DNA from: Lachnospiraceae bacterium | GTDB taxonomy: Bacteria; Bacillota_A; Clostridia; Lachnospirales; Lachnospiraceae | DNA: 26,670 nt | Reading direction: 5' to 3' | Assembly (NCBI GenBank): GCA_017652545.1 | Contig: JAGCAV010000200.1 | Coordinates: 1 to 26,670, forward strand | In this document: positions 7,784-15,493 of the stretch, piece by piece | Layout: each line of letters starts with the position of its first letter | Numbering within the stretch: the stretch's first letter is position 1 | Notes under the pieces: model-generated | The model's input: the letters and a program-made list of their open reading frames with translations, nothing else | Databases searched by the model: none | Told to the model about the DNA's origin: nothing | Made by a program: the position numbers and the translations under genes

Positions 7784-8746
7784 TTAATAAGCCAGTGTGT
7801 AGATATGACGTCCGCCGGGCTCGTTGGGTCCCTTAATAACGGCTTCAATATCTTCACGGTTGCGCTGTGTCATCATGTCGATGGGCGGAAGCGTACCGGC
7901 AGGATATTTCTCCAGAATATCGTTGACAAGCTTTGTCAGGTAATCAAGTGTTCTCTCGACACCGGCCTTGGCCTTATTCCCATCCGCCATTGTGGCATCG
8001 CCGATGACGCCCTCGGGCTGGCAGATGCATTCCATGCCGCAGGAACCGAACGCGTTGTACCACTTGATCGGGCCGGCGCCGTCCTCGGCAGAGGTGTTGA
8101 TGTGTCCCGGCGGGAGAAGAGGCGCCTTGTCGACCTTGATGGCGTCTTCCATATGGATGAATTCCGGGAAGAGCTCCAGACACCAGCTCTGCTCAACTTC
8201 GTCCGCGTGTACGAAAGGAGCGTCGTACGGGCCGCCTTTGTCTTTGGTATACATTTCTTCACCGGCACAGTTCCAGAAGTGGGTATAAAGGATAATGCCC
8301 GGCACCTGCCATTTTTTGCCGAAGGTGTGGATGGCAAGCGGGATCACATAGTCCTGGCCGTGGCCGTTGACGATGATGATCTTGCGGAAGCCGGTGTTCC
8401 AGAAGCCTGCGAGCACATAGGCGATGTAGTCTGCCAGGACCTTCTCCGGGATCATGATCGTGCCCTTCTGTCCGAGGTGGTGATAGGGATGGGAACCGTA
8501 CCAGATGGGCTGCGCTACCGTACAGCCGGTGCGTTCCGCGACCAGCTCACAAAGGCGGGTATCCAGATAGGTATCCTCGCCGTACGGAGCGGACGGTCCG
8601 TGATTCTCGGTGGAGCCGATCGGGAGAAGCAGGACATCGTTTTTCTTGAGCCTCTCAGCGACCATCTTGGTTGTCATGTTCTGATAGTAAATGCCATCCT
8701 GTGCTTCCATGTGGCCGCCTTTTGCAGGCAAATTCCAGTTGCTCAT
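7784..8746 (-). CDS. iolN: Creatininase-family hydrolase, IolN-like (3-dehydro-scyllo-inosose hydrolase)
   Basis: This 320-residue protein shows the creatininase fold. E47-x-H49 in 'GSTENHG' and D58 in 'YGEDTY' keep the exact E-x-H-x8-D spacing of creatininase's metal site. 'VNGHGQD' supplies H129 and 'HADEVEQS' supplies E185. Creatininase's second glutamate (NGHYE) is Q131 here, so it is not a true creatininase. In the T. maritima inositol pathway a creatininase-family enzyme (IolN) hydrolyses the C-C bond of diketo-inositol to give 5-keto-L-gluconate. The neighbouring IolM-like, IolI-like and inositol-type transporter genes make that the best role. Start ATG 8746 follows AAAGGAG. The 240-base upstream gap holds its own candidate promoter. 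Confidence 0.7.
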   Translation of the reverse strand: MSNWNLPAKGGHMEAQDGIYYQNMTTKMVAERLKKNDVLLLPIGSTENHGPSAPYGEDTYLDTRLCELVAERTGCTVAQPIWYGSHPYHHLGQKGTIMIPEKVLADYIAYVLAGFWNTGFRKIIIVNGHGQDYVIPLAIHTFGKKWQVPGIILYTHFWNCAGEEMYTKDKGGPYDAPFVHADEVEQSWCLELFPEFIHMEDAIKVDKAPLLPPGHINTSAEDGAGPIKWYNAFGSCGMECICQPEGVIGDATMADGNKAKAGVERTLDYLTKLVNDILEKYPAGTLPPIDMMTQRNREDIEAVIKGPNEPGGRHIYTLAY

Positions 8747-8802
8747 AGTGATAGAACTCCTTTCTGCATTATGCCTTTGTAAGTGAAAATTTGAACAAAA
8801 AC

Positions 8803-8852
8803 GGTGATAACACCTGTCTGTTTTTGTATATCCTGTCTCTTTATGACGTTAA
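8803..8852 (-). promoter_or_regulatory. Candidate promoter and operator before iolN-iolM
   Basis: Minus-strand TTAACG (8852-8847), 16 bases, TATACA (8830-8825). Ten bases downstream lies GGTGTTATCACC (8814-8803), palindromic except at its centre and close to the expected start site. This suggests iolNM can be transcribed and repressed separately from the transporter genes. Unproven. Confidence 0.42.
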
Positions 8853-8986
8853 TGTATCATGAATGATGGGGCTTTACTATATTATTCTTGCTTGCTTTTG
8901 CCCTGTTTTTCCTTATACCCGGGAATAAATTTGAATTTCTTGCTTTTATCCTGGCCGCGAAAGGTTTTCAGAAAAGAAAGCCGTTT

Positions 8987-9820
8987 TCAGCTGATGAACG
9001 GCGTACAGCACTCCGCGCCAAGACGGATCACATCCTCCGCTTTCATCTCCCAGTACTGGGGACGGAACAGCTCCAGGCAGGCCGGACCATGATATCCGGC
9101 ATCCTGAACCGCGCGGCTGATCCTGTCGACAGGGATGCATCCCATGCCGGGCATGATTCTGTGACAGTGATCCAGGTCTCCGAGCGGAAGGTCTTCGCAG
9201 TCGTTGATATGATAGACAAACAGCTTCCCCTCAGGGATCTTCCGGATCGACTCCAGATCCGCGCATTTATCGTGCATATAGAAGTTGATGCAGTCAACGA
9301 CAAGTCCCACATCATCCCGGTTTACTTCCCGGATGATCTCTGTGGCATGACGCAGGGAGTTGCAGCACCAGCGCCTGTCACCGATCGGCTCGAAGGCAAG
9401 CTTCACGCCGTATGGCTTCGCAAGATCCGCCAGTTCGTTCAGGACACGGATGCTGTCTTTTGTCACTTCATTTTCCGTGTGCGTATTCCAGGCCTTTGTG
9501 GCTGTCGGAACGACAACGAGATACGGATTACCGATCTGCGAGGCCGTGTCGCAGGCAAATAAAAACAGTTCTTTCAGGGCTTCCCACTGCTGCGGGGTAC
9601 AGAAATTGATGTCTTCGATCGAATTGAGAGCAAACGGCTTCAGGTGGTTTTCCGAAAGAAGCGCTTTCAGGTCCTCCATACTGTGATTTTGGAAAAACGC
9701 TTTCAGCATGTCCAGCCTGAGTTCGATGGCATCGTATCCGTATTTTCCGCAGAGAATGATATCATTTTCCACGTCGGAGTTTTGCATGCAGGTTGCTTCG
9801 TTAAAACCGAGTTGCAGCAT
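8987..9820 (-). CDS. iolI: IolI-like inosose isomerase (copy 1)
   Basis: The 277-residue sequence closely follows Bacillus subtilis IolI, which interconverts 2-keto-myo-inositol and 1-keto-D-chiro-inositol. Shared features are the opening 'LGFNEAT', 'ENHLKPFALNS', 'GLVVDCINFYMHD', 'FVYHINDCEDLPLG' and 'LELFRPQYW'. Likely metal ligands are E144, D176, H204 and E250, in the order and spacing of the IolI site. The enzyme is cytoplasmic and brings inositol stereoisomers to a common keto-inositol. Start ATG 9820 was chosen because AAAGGAGA lies just upstream; 36 codons of open frame before it lack a site. It lies downstream of the binding-protein gene after tandem hairpins. A related epimerase of a similar ketose is the main alternative. 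Confidence 0.82.
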   Translation of the reverse strand: MLQLGFNEATCMQNSDVENDIILCGKYGYDAIELRLDMLKAFFQNHSMEDLKALLSENHLKPFALNSIEDINFCTPQQWEALKELFLFACDTASQIGNPYLVVVPTATKAWNTHTENEVTKDSIRVLNELADLAKPYGVKLAFEPIGDRRWCCNSLRHATEIIREVNRDDVGLVVDCINFYMHDKCADLESIRKIPEGKLFVYHINDCEDLPLGDLDHCHRIMPGMGCIPVDRISRAVQDAGYHGPACLELFRPQYWEMKAEDVIRLGAECCTPFIS

Positions 9821-9954
9821 CTGAATTCTCCTTTCCATGTTCATGCGACTGATTTCTGCTCTTCCATATCGTTCTTTCCTGACAGAATAAGCAGGAGAGA
9901 ACAGCATGGAAGAAAAGAGATCTTCCAAAGGGCAGGCGAAATGCCTAAAGCAAC

Positions 9955-10006
9955 GCTTCTCCCCCCTGGAGCAGGGGGGAGAAGCGGGATAAGACGCAAG
10001 CGTCTT
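9955..10006 (-). terminator. Tandem stem-loops after binding-protein gene
   Basis: A perfect 13-bp stem (9955-9967 with 9973-9985) with a 5-base loop is preceded in transcription order by a small hairpin, AAGACGC/GCGTCTT (9991-10006). The large stem is followed by GTTGCTTTAG, a poor U tract. I read this as a leaky terminator or 3'-end protector that keeps binding-protein mRNA above that of the downstream enzymes. Confidence 0.7.
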
Positions 10007-10025
10007 TACATATTACAGATGAAGA

Positions 10026-11078
10026 TCATCCCATGTAATCATCAACATTGGTCGCATCGACAGTCTCGAACGGAACGTCAACGCTCTTGGTCTCAACAGT
10101 GCCATTGAGGCATGCTTCGTAAGCGGAAGCAGCCGCCCACTTAGCCTGAGCCAGACCATTCTGGAATACGGTCATAGCCAGAGTGCCTTTTTTGACTTCC
10201 TGAAGAGCATCCTGGTTGGCATCGATGCCGAGGATCTTGACGTTTTCAGCAAGGCCGGCAGCCTGGTAAGCCTGAAGGGTACCCATAGCGGACTCGTCGT
10301 TGCAGCAGGGGATGCAGGTGACCTGCTCGCCGTAAGCGGTGATCCAGTCCTCAGCATTGTTCATAGCTTTGTCACGCATGTAGTTGGAAAGCTGTGTGGC
10401 AAGGTTCTCATAGTTATAGCCGGCCTCATCCAGGGTCTGGAAAACGCCTTCTTCACGAAGCCTGGTGTGGTCATAGCCTTCCTGGCCCTTCTGATAGCAC
10501 ATGTAAACTGTCTCGGTGTCATCGATGTTGTCGATGATCCACTTGGCTTCCAGCTCACCGGCCTGTCTGTTGTCGGAGCCGACAAAGCCGATGCCGTTGT
10601 TCAGAAGATCTGTGTGGATAAGAGCATTGACGCAGACCAGCGGCATGTTGTATTCCTGGCAGACATCTACGATACCGACGCAGCCGTCAGCGTCTGTCGG
10701 GTCGATGATGATGGCGTCCACGCCCTGGGCGATGAAGTTCTCGGCAAGCTGAAGCTGGATGTTCGGGTCCATTTCACCGTCGCCTTCAAGGATCTTGACA
10801 TTCGGGAAATTCAGCTGGCAATAGTATTTGAAGGTGTTTCTGATCTTGGTCGTGAAGGTGTCTTCATAACCCATGTCGATGTAGCCCCAGGTGAAGCTCT
10901 CTTCGCCTGCTACGGGAATGTCGGCATAAGCTTCTTCCCAGGCGCCAAGGCCGTCGGCAGCTTTCTCGATCTGTGCTTTGGAAACCATGATATCGGTCTC
11001 GGAATCCTCTGCGTGAACGTTCACTGCAAGCAGCATCGTTGCAGCAAGAGCGAGGGTCAACCATTTAGCGTTTTTCAT
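10026..11078 (-). CDS. Sugar/inositol ABC transporter substrate-binding protein (RbsB type)
   Basis: This 350-residue protein begins with a Sec signal peptide: MKNAKW, a hydrophobic stretch to about residue 24, and a likely signal peptidase I site after 'NVHA'. There is no lipobox cysteine, unusual for a Gram-positive binding protein. The mature part is a periplasmic-binding type 1 fold ('LAENFIAQGVDAIIIDPTDADG', 'NNGIGFVGSDNRQAGELEAKWI', 'ILGIDANQDALQEVKKG'). It follows the permease gene by 112 bases, which contain a GAAAAGC/GCTTTTC hairpin (11146-11172). Start ATG 11078 follows AAAGGAG. With IolI, IolN and IolM downstream, the ligand is most likely an inositol or a derivative; ribose or another sugar cannot be excluded. 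Confidence 0.88.
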   Translation of the reverse strand: MKNAKWLTLALAATMLLAVNVHAEDSETDIMVSKAQIEKAADGLGAWEEAYADIPVAGEESFTWGYIDMGYEDTFTTKIRNTFKYYCQLNFPNVKILEGDGEMDPNIQLQLAENFIAQGVDAIIIDPTDADGCVGIVDVCQEYNMPLVCVNALIHTDLLNNGIGFVGSDNRQAGELEAKWIIDNIDDTETVYMCYQKGQEGYDHTRLREEGVFQTLDEAGYNYENLATQLSNYMRDKAMNNAEDWITAYGEQVTCIPCCNDESAMGTLQAYQAAGLAENVKILGIDANQDALQEVKKGTLAMTVFQNGLAQAKWAAASAYEACLNGTVETKSVDVPFETVDATNVDDYMG

Positions 11079-11190
11079 TGTCAAATCTCCTTTCAAGAAA
11101 TAAGTGATAGATTGCTTGTGGACAGGTTACAGGATATCTCCTCACGAAAAGCCGTAAAGCCCATCGCTTTTCATGGTTTGATCATTGAGC

Positions 11191-12156
11191 TCAGCCTCTG
11201 CTTCTGGAACGGCGCACCTGGTTGTCAATGACAACGGCGACAAGGACGAGGAGTCCGAGAACCAGCTTCTGAAGCGATGCGTTGATGTTCTGCAGGTTCA
11301 TGAAGTTCTTGATGATACCGATGATCAGAGAACCGACGATCGTATTGATGATGGTGCCGGTACCGCCGCTCATGGAAGTACCGCCGATGATAACGGCTGT
11401 GATGGCGTCCATCTCATAAGAGATCGCTGCGGCAGGCTGTCCGGAATTCATACGGGACATGAGGACAATACCTGCGATGGATGACATGACGCCCGCGTAC
11501 GCTGCAGCCGTAAACTTCACCAGGCCTACATTGATACCGGAGGCCTTGGCTGCTGCCGTATTGCCGCCGACCGCGTACATGCCCCGGCCGATCGGCGTCC
11601 AGGACAACAGATAGTAGGTGATCACCAGTATGATGATCATGATGATGACCGGGAAGGGAACAGCCCCGATATACCCCTGACCGATGAATGTGAAGGCATC
11701 GCCCAGATTGGAGTAGTTCTGTCCGCCGGTGAATGTCATGATGAAACCTTCCGCAACCATCATGGAAGCCAGTGTCGCGATGAAGGGCGGGATTTCAAAT
11801 CTGACGATAAAGAAACCGTTGAAGCAGCCGAAGAGGAAACCGACGACGACCGCCACAAGCAGGGACAGGAGCAGGTTATGCGTCCTGAGCATGGTGTAGG
11901 CAGCCAGGGTTCCCGTACAGGCCAGCACGCGGGATGCGGAAAGGTCGATCATGCCGCAGATGATCATCAGCTGCTCGCCGCAGGCCATGATCGTGATAAC
12001 CACGATCTGACGGACAATGTTTCTCACGTTCATACCTGACAGAAAGTTCTTGTTAAGAATGGAAAACAGGATGAACATGATCAGGAAAATGATAAAGATA
12101 CCAAACCTGCTGTAAAACTCTCCCAGATTAAATTCTTTTTTCTTGCTATTAGCCAT
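11191..12156 (-). CDS. Sugar/inositol ABC transporter permease (RbsC type)
   Basis: This 321-residue integral membrane protein has about eight to ten hydrophobic segments and the RbsC family signatures 'GMIDLSAS', 'FIATLASMMVAEGF' and 'PIGRGMYAVGGNTAAAKASGI', the last being the loop that docks the ATPase. It would form the channel for the ligand delivered by the binding protein. Its start overlaps the ATPase stop by 8 bases and its ribosome site GGAGGAGA lies within the ATPase's last codons, so translation is probably coupled. The C-terminus is basic (NQVRRSRSRG), consistent with a cytoplasmic end. Confidence 0.93.
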   Translation of the reverse strand: MANSKKKEFNLGEFYSRFGIFIIFLIMFILFSILNKNFLSGMNVRNIVRQIVVITIMACGEQLMIICGMIDLSASRVLACTGTLAAYTMLRTHNLLLSLLVAVVVGFLFGCFNGFFIVRFEIPPFIATLASMMVAEGFIMTFTGGQNYSNLGDAFTFIGQGYIGAVPFPVIIMIIILVITYYLLSWTPIGRGMYAVGGNTAAAKASGINVGLVKFTAAAYAGVMSSIAGIVLMSRMNSGQPAAAISYEMDAITAVIIGGTSMSGGTGTIINTIVGSLIIGIIKNFMNLQNINASLQKLVLGLLVLVAVVIDNQVRRSRSRG

Positions 12157-13648
12157 TTGCCAATTCTCCTCCCAGTGCGTGACTCATGATCCGTTCCTGC
12201 GAAAATTCTTCGCGCATAACTTCGCCCGTGACGCGGCCTTCCGCCATGACGAGCGTTCTGTCGCAGATACCGATGATCTCGGGAAGTTCCGAGGAGATCA
12301 TAATGACACCCGCGCCTCTTTCCGCCAGATCGCACATGATCTTGTAGATTTCATACTTCGCGCCAACATCAATGCCTCGTGTCGGTTCATCCATGATGAA
12401 CACCATCGGTTCCTGCAGCAGCCATTTAGCGATAACGACCTTCTGCTGGTTGCCGCCGGACAGGTTCTGCGCCGGGAAATCCACATTCGGTGTTTTGATA
12501 CGGAGCTTTTCGCGCATTTCTTCCGCATCCTGTCTCTCTTTTTTCTTGTTGAGCAGGAAGCCTTTGTAGCGCTTCAGGTTCGGAAGTCCGATGTTCTCAC
12601 AGATCGAGCGGATCAGGACCAGACCTTCCAGTTTCCGGTCTTCCGACAGATAGATGATACCCTCGTTGATGGCATCCTGGACATGTTTGACATTGACAGC
12701 TTTGCCGTTCAGCAGGATCTCACCCGACTGATGGGGATCCAGACCGAAGATCGCGCGCGCGACCTCTGTCCTGCCCGCGCCGACAAGGCCGGCCATTCCG
12801 AGGATTTCCCCTTTGTGGAGAGTGAAAGAGACGTTGTTGAATTTGCTGGAGGTCAGGCCCTTCACTTCGAAGAGTTTTTCTCCGACCTTGGCGGTCTTCT
12901 CGGGATAGACGTTGTCCATCTTTCGACCAACCATCTTTGCGATGATCTCATCCTGGGTCAGATCGTCGATGTGATGGGAGGAGATCGTCTGGCCGTCACG
13001 GAGGATCGTCAGCCGGTCACCCACCTTCTTCAACTCGTCCAGTTTGTGGGAGATGTAAATAATACTGATCCCCATGGCTTTCAGCCTGTGGATCTGTTCA
13101 TGCAGAACTGCGACCTCGGCTTCCGTGATGGAGGATGTCGGTTCATCCATGATGATGACCTTCGCGTTTACGGAGATTGCCTTGATGATCTCGATGATCT
13201 GCATATCCGATACCGTCAGCGAGCGCATCACTGCTGTGGCATCATACTTGAATCCGAGCTCGTTGATCAGACGCTGTGCTTCCTTCACCATAAACTTCTT
13301 GTCAACTTTTTTGAATTTGTTGACAGGAAGCCTTCCGAGAAAGATGTTTTCCGCAATGGTCAGATCAGGAACGGGATTAAGCTCCTGGTGAATGGTAGCA
13401 ACGCCTTTCTGCTTCATGTAACGGGGATTGTGAGTCGTGATCTTCTCGCCGAACAGATACATTTCACCTTCATCCGCAGTGTACATGCCGTTGATGATTT
13501 TGATCAGCGTAGACTTTCCGGCTCCGTTTTCCCCGACAAGGACATGTACCTCGCCTACATTCACCGTGAAGCTTACGTTATCCAGTGCCTTGACACCGGG
13601 AAACGATTTAGAAATGTTTTTTAATTCAAGTGCAACATTTCCTGCCAT
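12149..13648 (-). CDS. Sugar/inositol ABC transporter ATPase (RbsA type, two nucleotide-binding domains)
   Basis: The 499-residue protein is a tandem ABC ATPase. The first domain has Walker A 'GENGAGKST' (39-47), 'HQELNPVPDLTIAENI' and Walker B 'IIMDEPTSS'. Its signature reads 'LTVSDMQIIEI' rather than LSGGQ-like, as is common for the degenerate half in this family. The second domain has a degenerate Walker A 'GLVGAGRTEVA' but a good signature 'LSGGNQQKV' and 'FIMDEPTRGID'. It powers uptake through the adjacent permease. Start ATG 13648 follows AAGGAGGAG. It is the first gene of the leftward transporter-catabolic operon and has a long structured leader. Confidence 0.95.
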   Translation of the reverse strand: MAGNVALELKNISKSFPGVKALDNVSFTVNVGEVHVLVGENGAGKSTLIKIINGMYTADEGEMYLFGEKITTHNPRYMKQKGVATIHQELNPVPDLTIAENIFLGRLPVNKFKKVDKKFMVKEAQRLINELGFKYDATAVMRSLTVSDMQIIEIIKAISVNAKVIIMDEPTSSITEAEVAVLHEQIHRLKAMGISIIYISHKLDELKKVGDRLTILRDGQTISSHHIDDLTQDEIIAKMVGRKMDNVYPEKTAKVGEKLFEVKGLTSSKFNNVSFTLHKGEILGMAGLVGAGRTEVARAIFGLDPHQSGEILLNGKAVNVKHVQDAINEGIIYLSEDRKLEGLVLIRSICENIGLPNLKRYKGFLLNKKKERQDAEEMREKLRIKTPNVDFPAQNLSGGNQQKVVIAKWLLQEPMVFIMDEPTRGIDVGAKYEIYKIMCDLAERGAGVIMISSELPEIIGICDRTLVMAEGRVTGEVMREEFSQERIMSHALGGELANG

Positions 13649-13671
13649 TTAAGCTCCTCCTTGTTTTTTCT

Positions 13672-13727
13672 CTTTACAGACACAGCAGGCAGCATGTGCG
13701 TGATCCGGATGTCTCCGGTCTGTAAAG
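13672..13727 (-). other. Structured 5' leader upstream of the ABC ATPase
   Basis: A 10-bp closing stem (CTTTACAGAC 13672-13681 with GTCTGTAAAG 13718-13727) encloses CCGGA/TCCGG (13705-13718, sharing one base) and a weaker CACA/TGTG hairpin (13682-13699). This resembles a three-way junction ending about 20 bases before the ribosome site. It has no U tract. It may be a regulatory leader; I recognise no known riboswitch class. Confidence 0.4.
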
Positions 13728-13848
13728 GATGGGCAAAGCTGCAAACAATGCATATCATTAACCTCTGAAGAGAAATGCCCGGTTCAGTCCAGGGGCTATG
13801 CACAATATATGATAAAACCAGAAAGCTGGGTTGAATTCTTAAGGAATG

Positions 13849-13877
13849 ATTATACGGTATAATGTGTGTGAAAATAA
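13849..13877 (-). promoter_or_regulatory. Promoter of the ABC transporter operon with palindromic -10 region
   Basis: ATTATACGGTATAAT (13849-13863) is a palindrome with perfect 7-base arms. Read leftward it gives TATAAT (13854-13849), with a poor -35 TTATTT 17 bases upstream, so an activator is likely needed. The same sequence offers TATAAT rightward without a good -35. The 488-base gap from 13649 to 14136 holds this promoter, the leader above and the terminator below; I see no gene in it. Confidence 0.5.
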
Positions 13878-14065
13878 TGGGGAACGGTTGGATGATATTT
13901 TCGCTTCTGGGCTCAATATATCACACTTTTTGTCTTGCTTCCACAAATTTATAGTCTTTTTTTATTTTCGTTATGATTTTTTCAGAATACTCGGCAGAAT
14001 ACTCAGGCTGGTCAGGTCTGCCATACAGGGATGATTATTCTGAGCATATCATTCGCAGCCGGCAG

Positions 14066-14120
14066 AAAAACAGAACAACGTCAGTGAACAGCAGGTATGT
14101 TGAAACAAGCTGTTCACTGA
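14066..14120 (-). terminator. Terminator for the leftward TIM-barrel gene
   Basis: A 13-bp perfect stem (14079-14091 with 14108-14120) with a 16-base loop, followed leftward by GTTGTTCTGTTTTTC. It lies 17 bases after the stop of the TIM-barrel gene. Confidence 0.72.
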
Positions 14121-14136
14121 CACCGGTATCGTCTGA

Positions 14137-15099
14137 TTATTTGCTGATCGTTGCCCTGAGGGCGTCGATCGAAGTCTCAAGACCGGCTTCGACACTCATT
14201 GTCAGATCTTCCATCTCAAGGGAGACGTAGCCATTGTAGCCCATCATTCTGCAGACGGAGAAGAACTCTTTCCACCACTGCAGGTCACGACCGCAGCCGA
14301 CAGCGACGTAATTCCATGTTCTCTGGGGTGTGCAGGTGACCGGGAGGTTTTCAAAGAGACCGTCGATCCTGGCATTGTGCGCCTCGATCCTGGCATCCTT
14401 GCCATGCACATAGAAGATCTTGTCCCCAAGTGCCCAGGCTGCCTCGATCGGGTCGGCACCCTGAATCATCAGGTGGGAAGGATCCAGGTTCAGTCCGAGA
14501 ACGTCTGAATCTTTGCCGACTGCTTCGCAAAGCTGATTGAAGGTCCTCACATTGTGCACGAGGGTTCCGGGGAATTCTTCAATGGCGATCCGCACGCCTG
14601 CCTCTTTGGCGATACGGCAGGTCTCCGCCCACCATTCTCCGGCGACTTTCCACTGATATTTTACGCCCTCGGCCATATAGTTGAAGCCGTCATACTCGGG
14701 CCAGGAGATCGTGGAGACGAACCAGTTGGGGGTTTTGTCTCCGGGCGCGCCTGCCGGAAGTCCGGACATGGTGACAACGGTATCCACACCCATCTTGCCT
14801 GCCAGGATGATGGTGTCGCGGATGGTCCTGGAGTGGGTGTGTCCCATCGGTGTATCGATCAGGGGATTTCCGGAACAGTTCAGAGCAGAAACAGCAAGAC
14901 CGCGGTTTTTGATCTCAGCCAGGAAAGCCTCACGCTTCGCGTCATCTTTGATCAGTTCTTCGGCGGAAGGGATGAAGTTGCAGCCGCCCCAGCCGCCGGC
15001 GGTCATTTCAATGGCGTCAAGGCCGTAGGCCTTAACTTTGTCGAGCATCTCAATAAACGGGATCTTTCCGAAAACATCGGTACAGATAGAAAGTTTCAT
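14137..15099 (-). CDS. Sugar phosphate isomerase/epimerase-like TIM-barrel protein
   Basis: This 320-residue protein is of the xylose-isomerase-like TIM-barrel superfamily. Probable metal residues occur in 'IAIEEFPGT' (E174/E175), 'LGLNLDPSHLMIQGADP' (D206), 'FYVHGKDARI' (H232) and 'VSLEMEDLTM' (E295). The 'NLDPSHL..QG.DP' and 'HGKD.RI' pattern marks a subfamily usually found beside Gfo/Idh/MocA dehydrogenases, as here (15494-16675 lies just upstream). Relatives act on keto-sugars by isomerisation, epimerisation or beta-elimination; the reaction is not readable. It is less like IolI or IolE than the other TIM barrels in the window. Start ATG 15099 follows AGGAGG. Its promoter carries the 12-mer shared with the iolH-like and LacI-type genes. 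Confidence 0.8.
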   Translation of the reverse strand: MKLSICTDVFGKIPFIEMLDKVKAYGLDAIEMTAGGWGGCNFIPSAEELIKDDAKREAFLAEIKNRGLAVSALNCSGNPLIDTPMGHTHSRTIRDTIILAGKMGVDTVVTMSGLPAGAPGDKTPNWFVSTISWPEYDGFNYMAEGVKYQWKVAGEWWAETCRIAKEAGVRIAIEEFPGTLVHNVRTFNQLCEAVGKDSDVLGLNLDPSHLMIQGADPIEAAWALGDKIFYVHGKDARIEAHNARIDGLFENLPVTCTPQRTWNYVAVGCGRDLQWWKEFFSVCRMMGYNGYVSLEMEDLTMSVEAGLETSIDALRATISK

Positions 15100-15170
15100 A
15101 TATTCAATCCTCCTGCCAAAGGCAGCTGTGATATTCTGTTAATGCGTGCAAATATGTGCAATTATTTGAA

Positions 15171-15217
15171 ATGTGTTCATTTTTATCAAGGATATCATAT
15201 GGTTATGTAAAATGCAA
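15171..15217 (-). promoter_or_regulatory. Promoter with conserved AAATGAACACAT box
   Basis: Minus-strand TTGCAT (15217-15212), 17 bases, TATCCT (15194-15189), six bases, then AAATGAACACAT (15182-15171). An overlapping alternative is TTTACA, 17 bases, TGATAA. The six-base distance from -10 to box equals that at 24096-24119 and 26528-26551. Confidence 0.62.
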
Positions 15218-15306
15218 CATGACATTATTCACAAAAACACAGGCTGACATTTGTGACAAACCACTGTAAGTTTGTGCTTTTTACAAAATGCACATCATAT
15301 TGCCAA

Positions 15307-15318
15307 CAATGAACACAA
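15307..15318 (+). promoter_or_regulatory. Variant copy of the box (10 of 12 matches)
   Basis: CAATGAACACAA lies about 130 bases upstream of the perfect copy and in the opposite orientation. It could be an auxiliary site. Also in this 394-base gap (15100-15493) are TTTGTGACAAA (15250-15260) and ACAAAC/GTTTGT arms (15256-15275). No gene is seen. Confidence 0.35.
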
Positions 15319-15354
15319 CTATTGAAAATCCTGATGCCTCCCCGGAAACAATCC

Positions 15355-15417
15355 GGGAAAACAAAAGCCGACCAGGATCTAAATCAGGATATTATTGACT
15401 TAATCTCTCTGGTCGGC
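15355..15417 (-). terminator. Long-stem terminator for the leftward oxidoreductase
   Basis: GCCGACCAG/CTGGTCGGC (15367-15375 with 15409-15417) closes a long hairpin whose interior pairs imperfectly. Leftward it is followed directly by TTTTGTTTTCCC. It separates the oxidoreductase from the TIM-barrel gene, which has its own promoter. Confidence 0.7.
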
Positions 15418-15493
15418 GTTGTCATTTGTGATACACTGATCAGCGGTCAGTGTTCATTGTTCTCCAAAGGAACGGGTATGTTCCGGTTCAGTC

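Noticed and set aside
7784..8746. True creatininase
   Set aside because: The NGHYE glutamate ligand is replaced (NGHGQD) and no creatine or creatinine genes are nearby; the context points to keto-inositol hydrolysis.
12143..13624. 493-codon open frame on the plus strand opposite the ABC ATPase
   Set aside because: It mirrors a well-conserved ATPase gene, has no ribosome site or family motif, and is explained by codon bias producing long antisense frames. The same holds for 837-1649, 5469-6581, 7571-8782 and 20577-21683.
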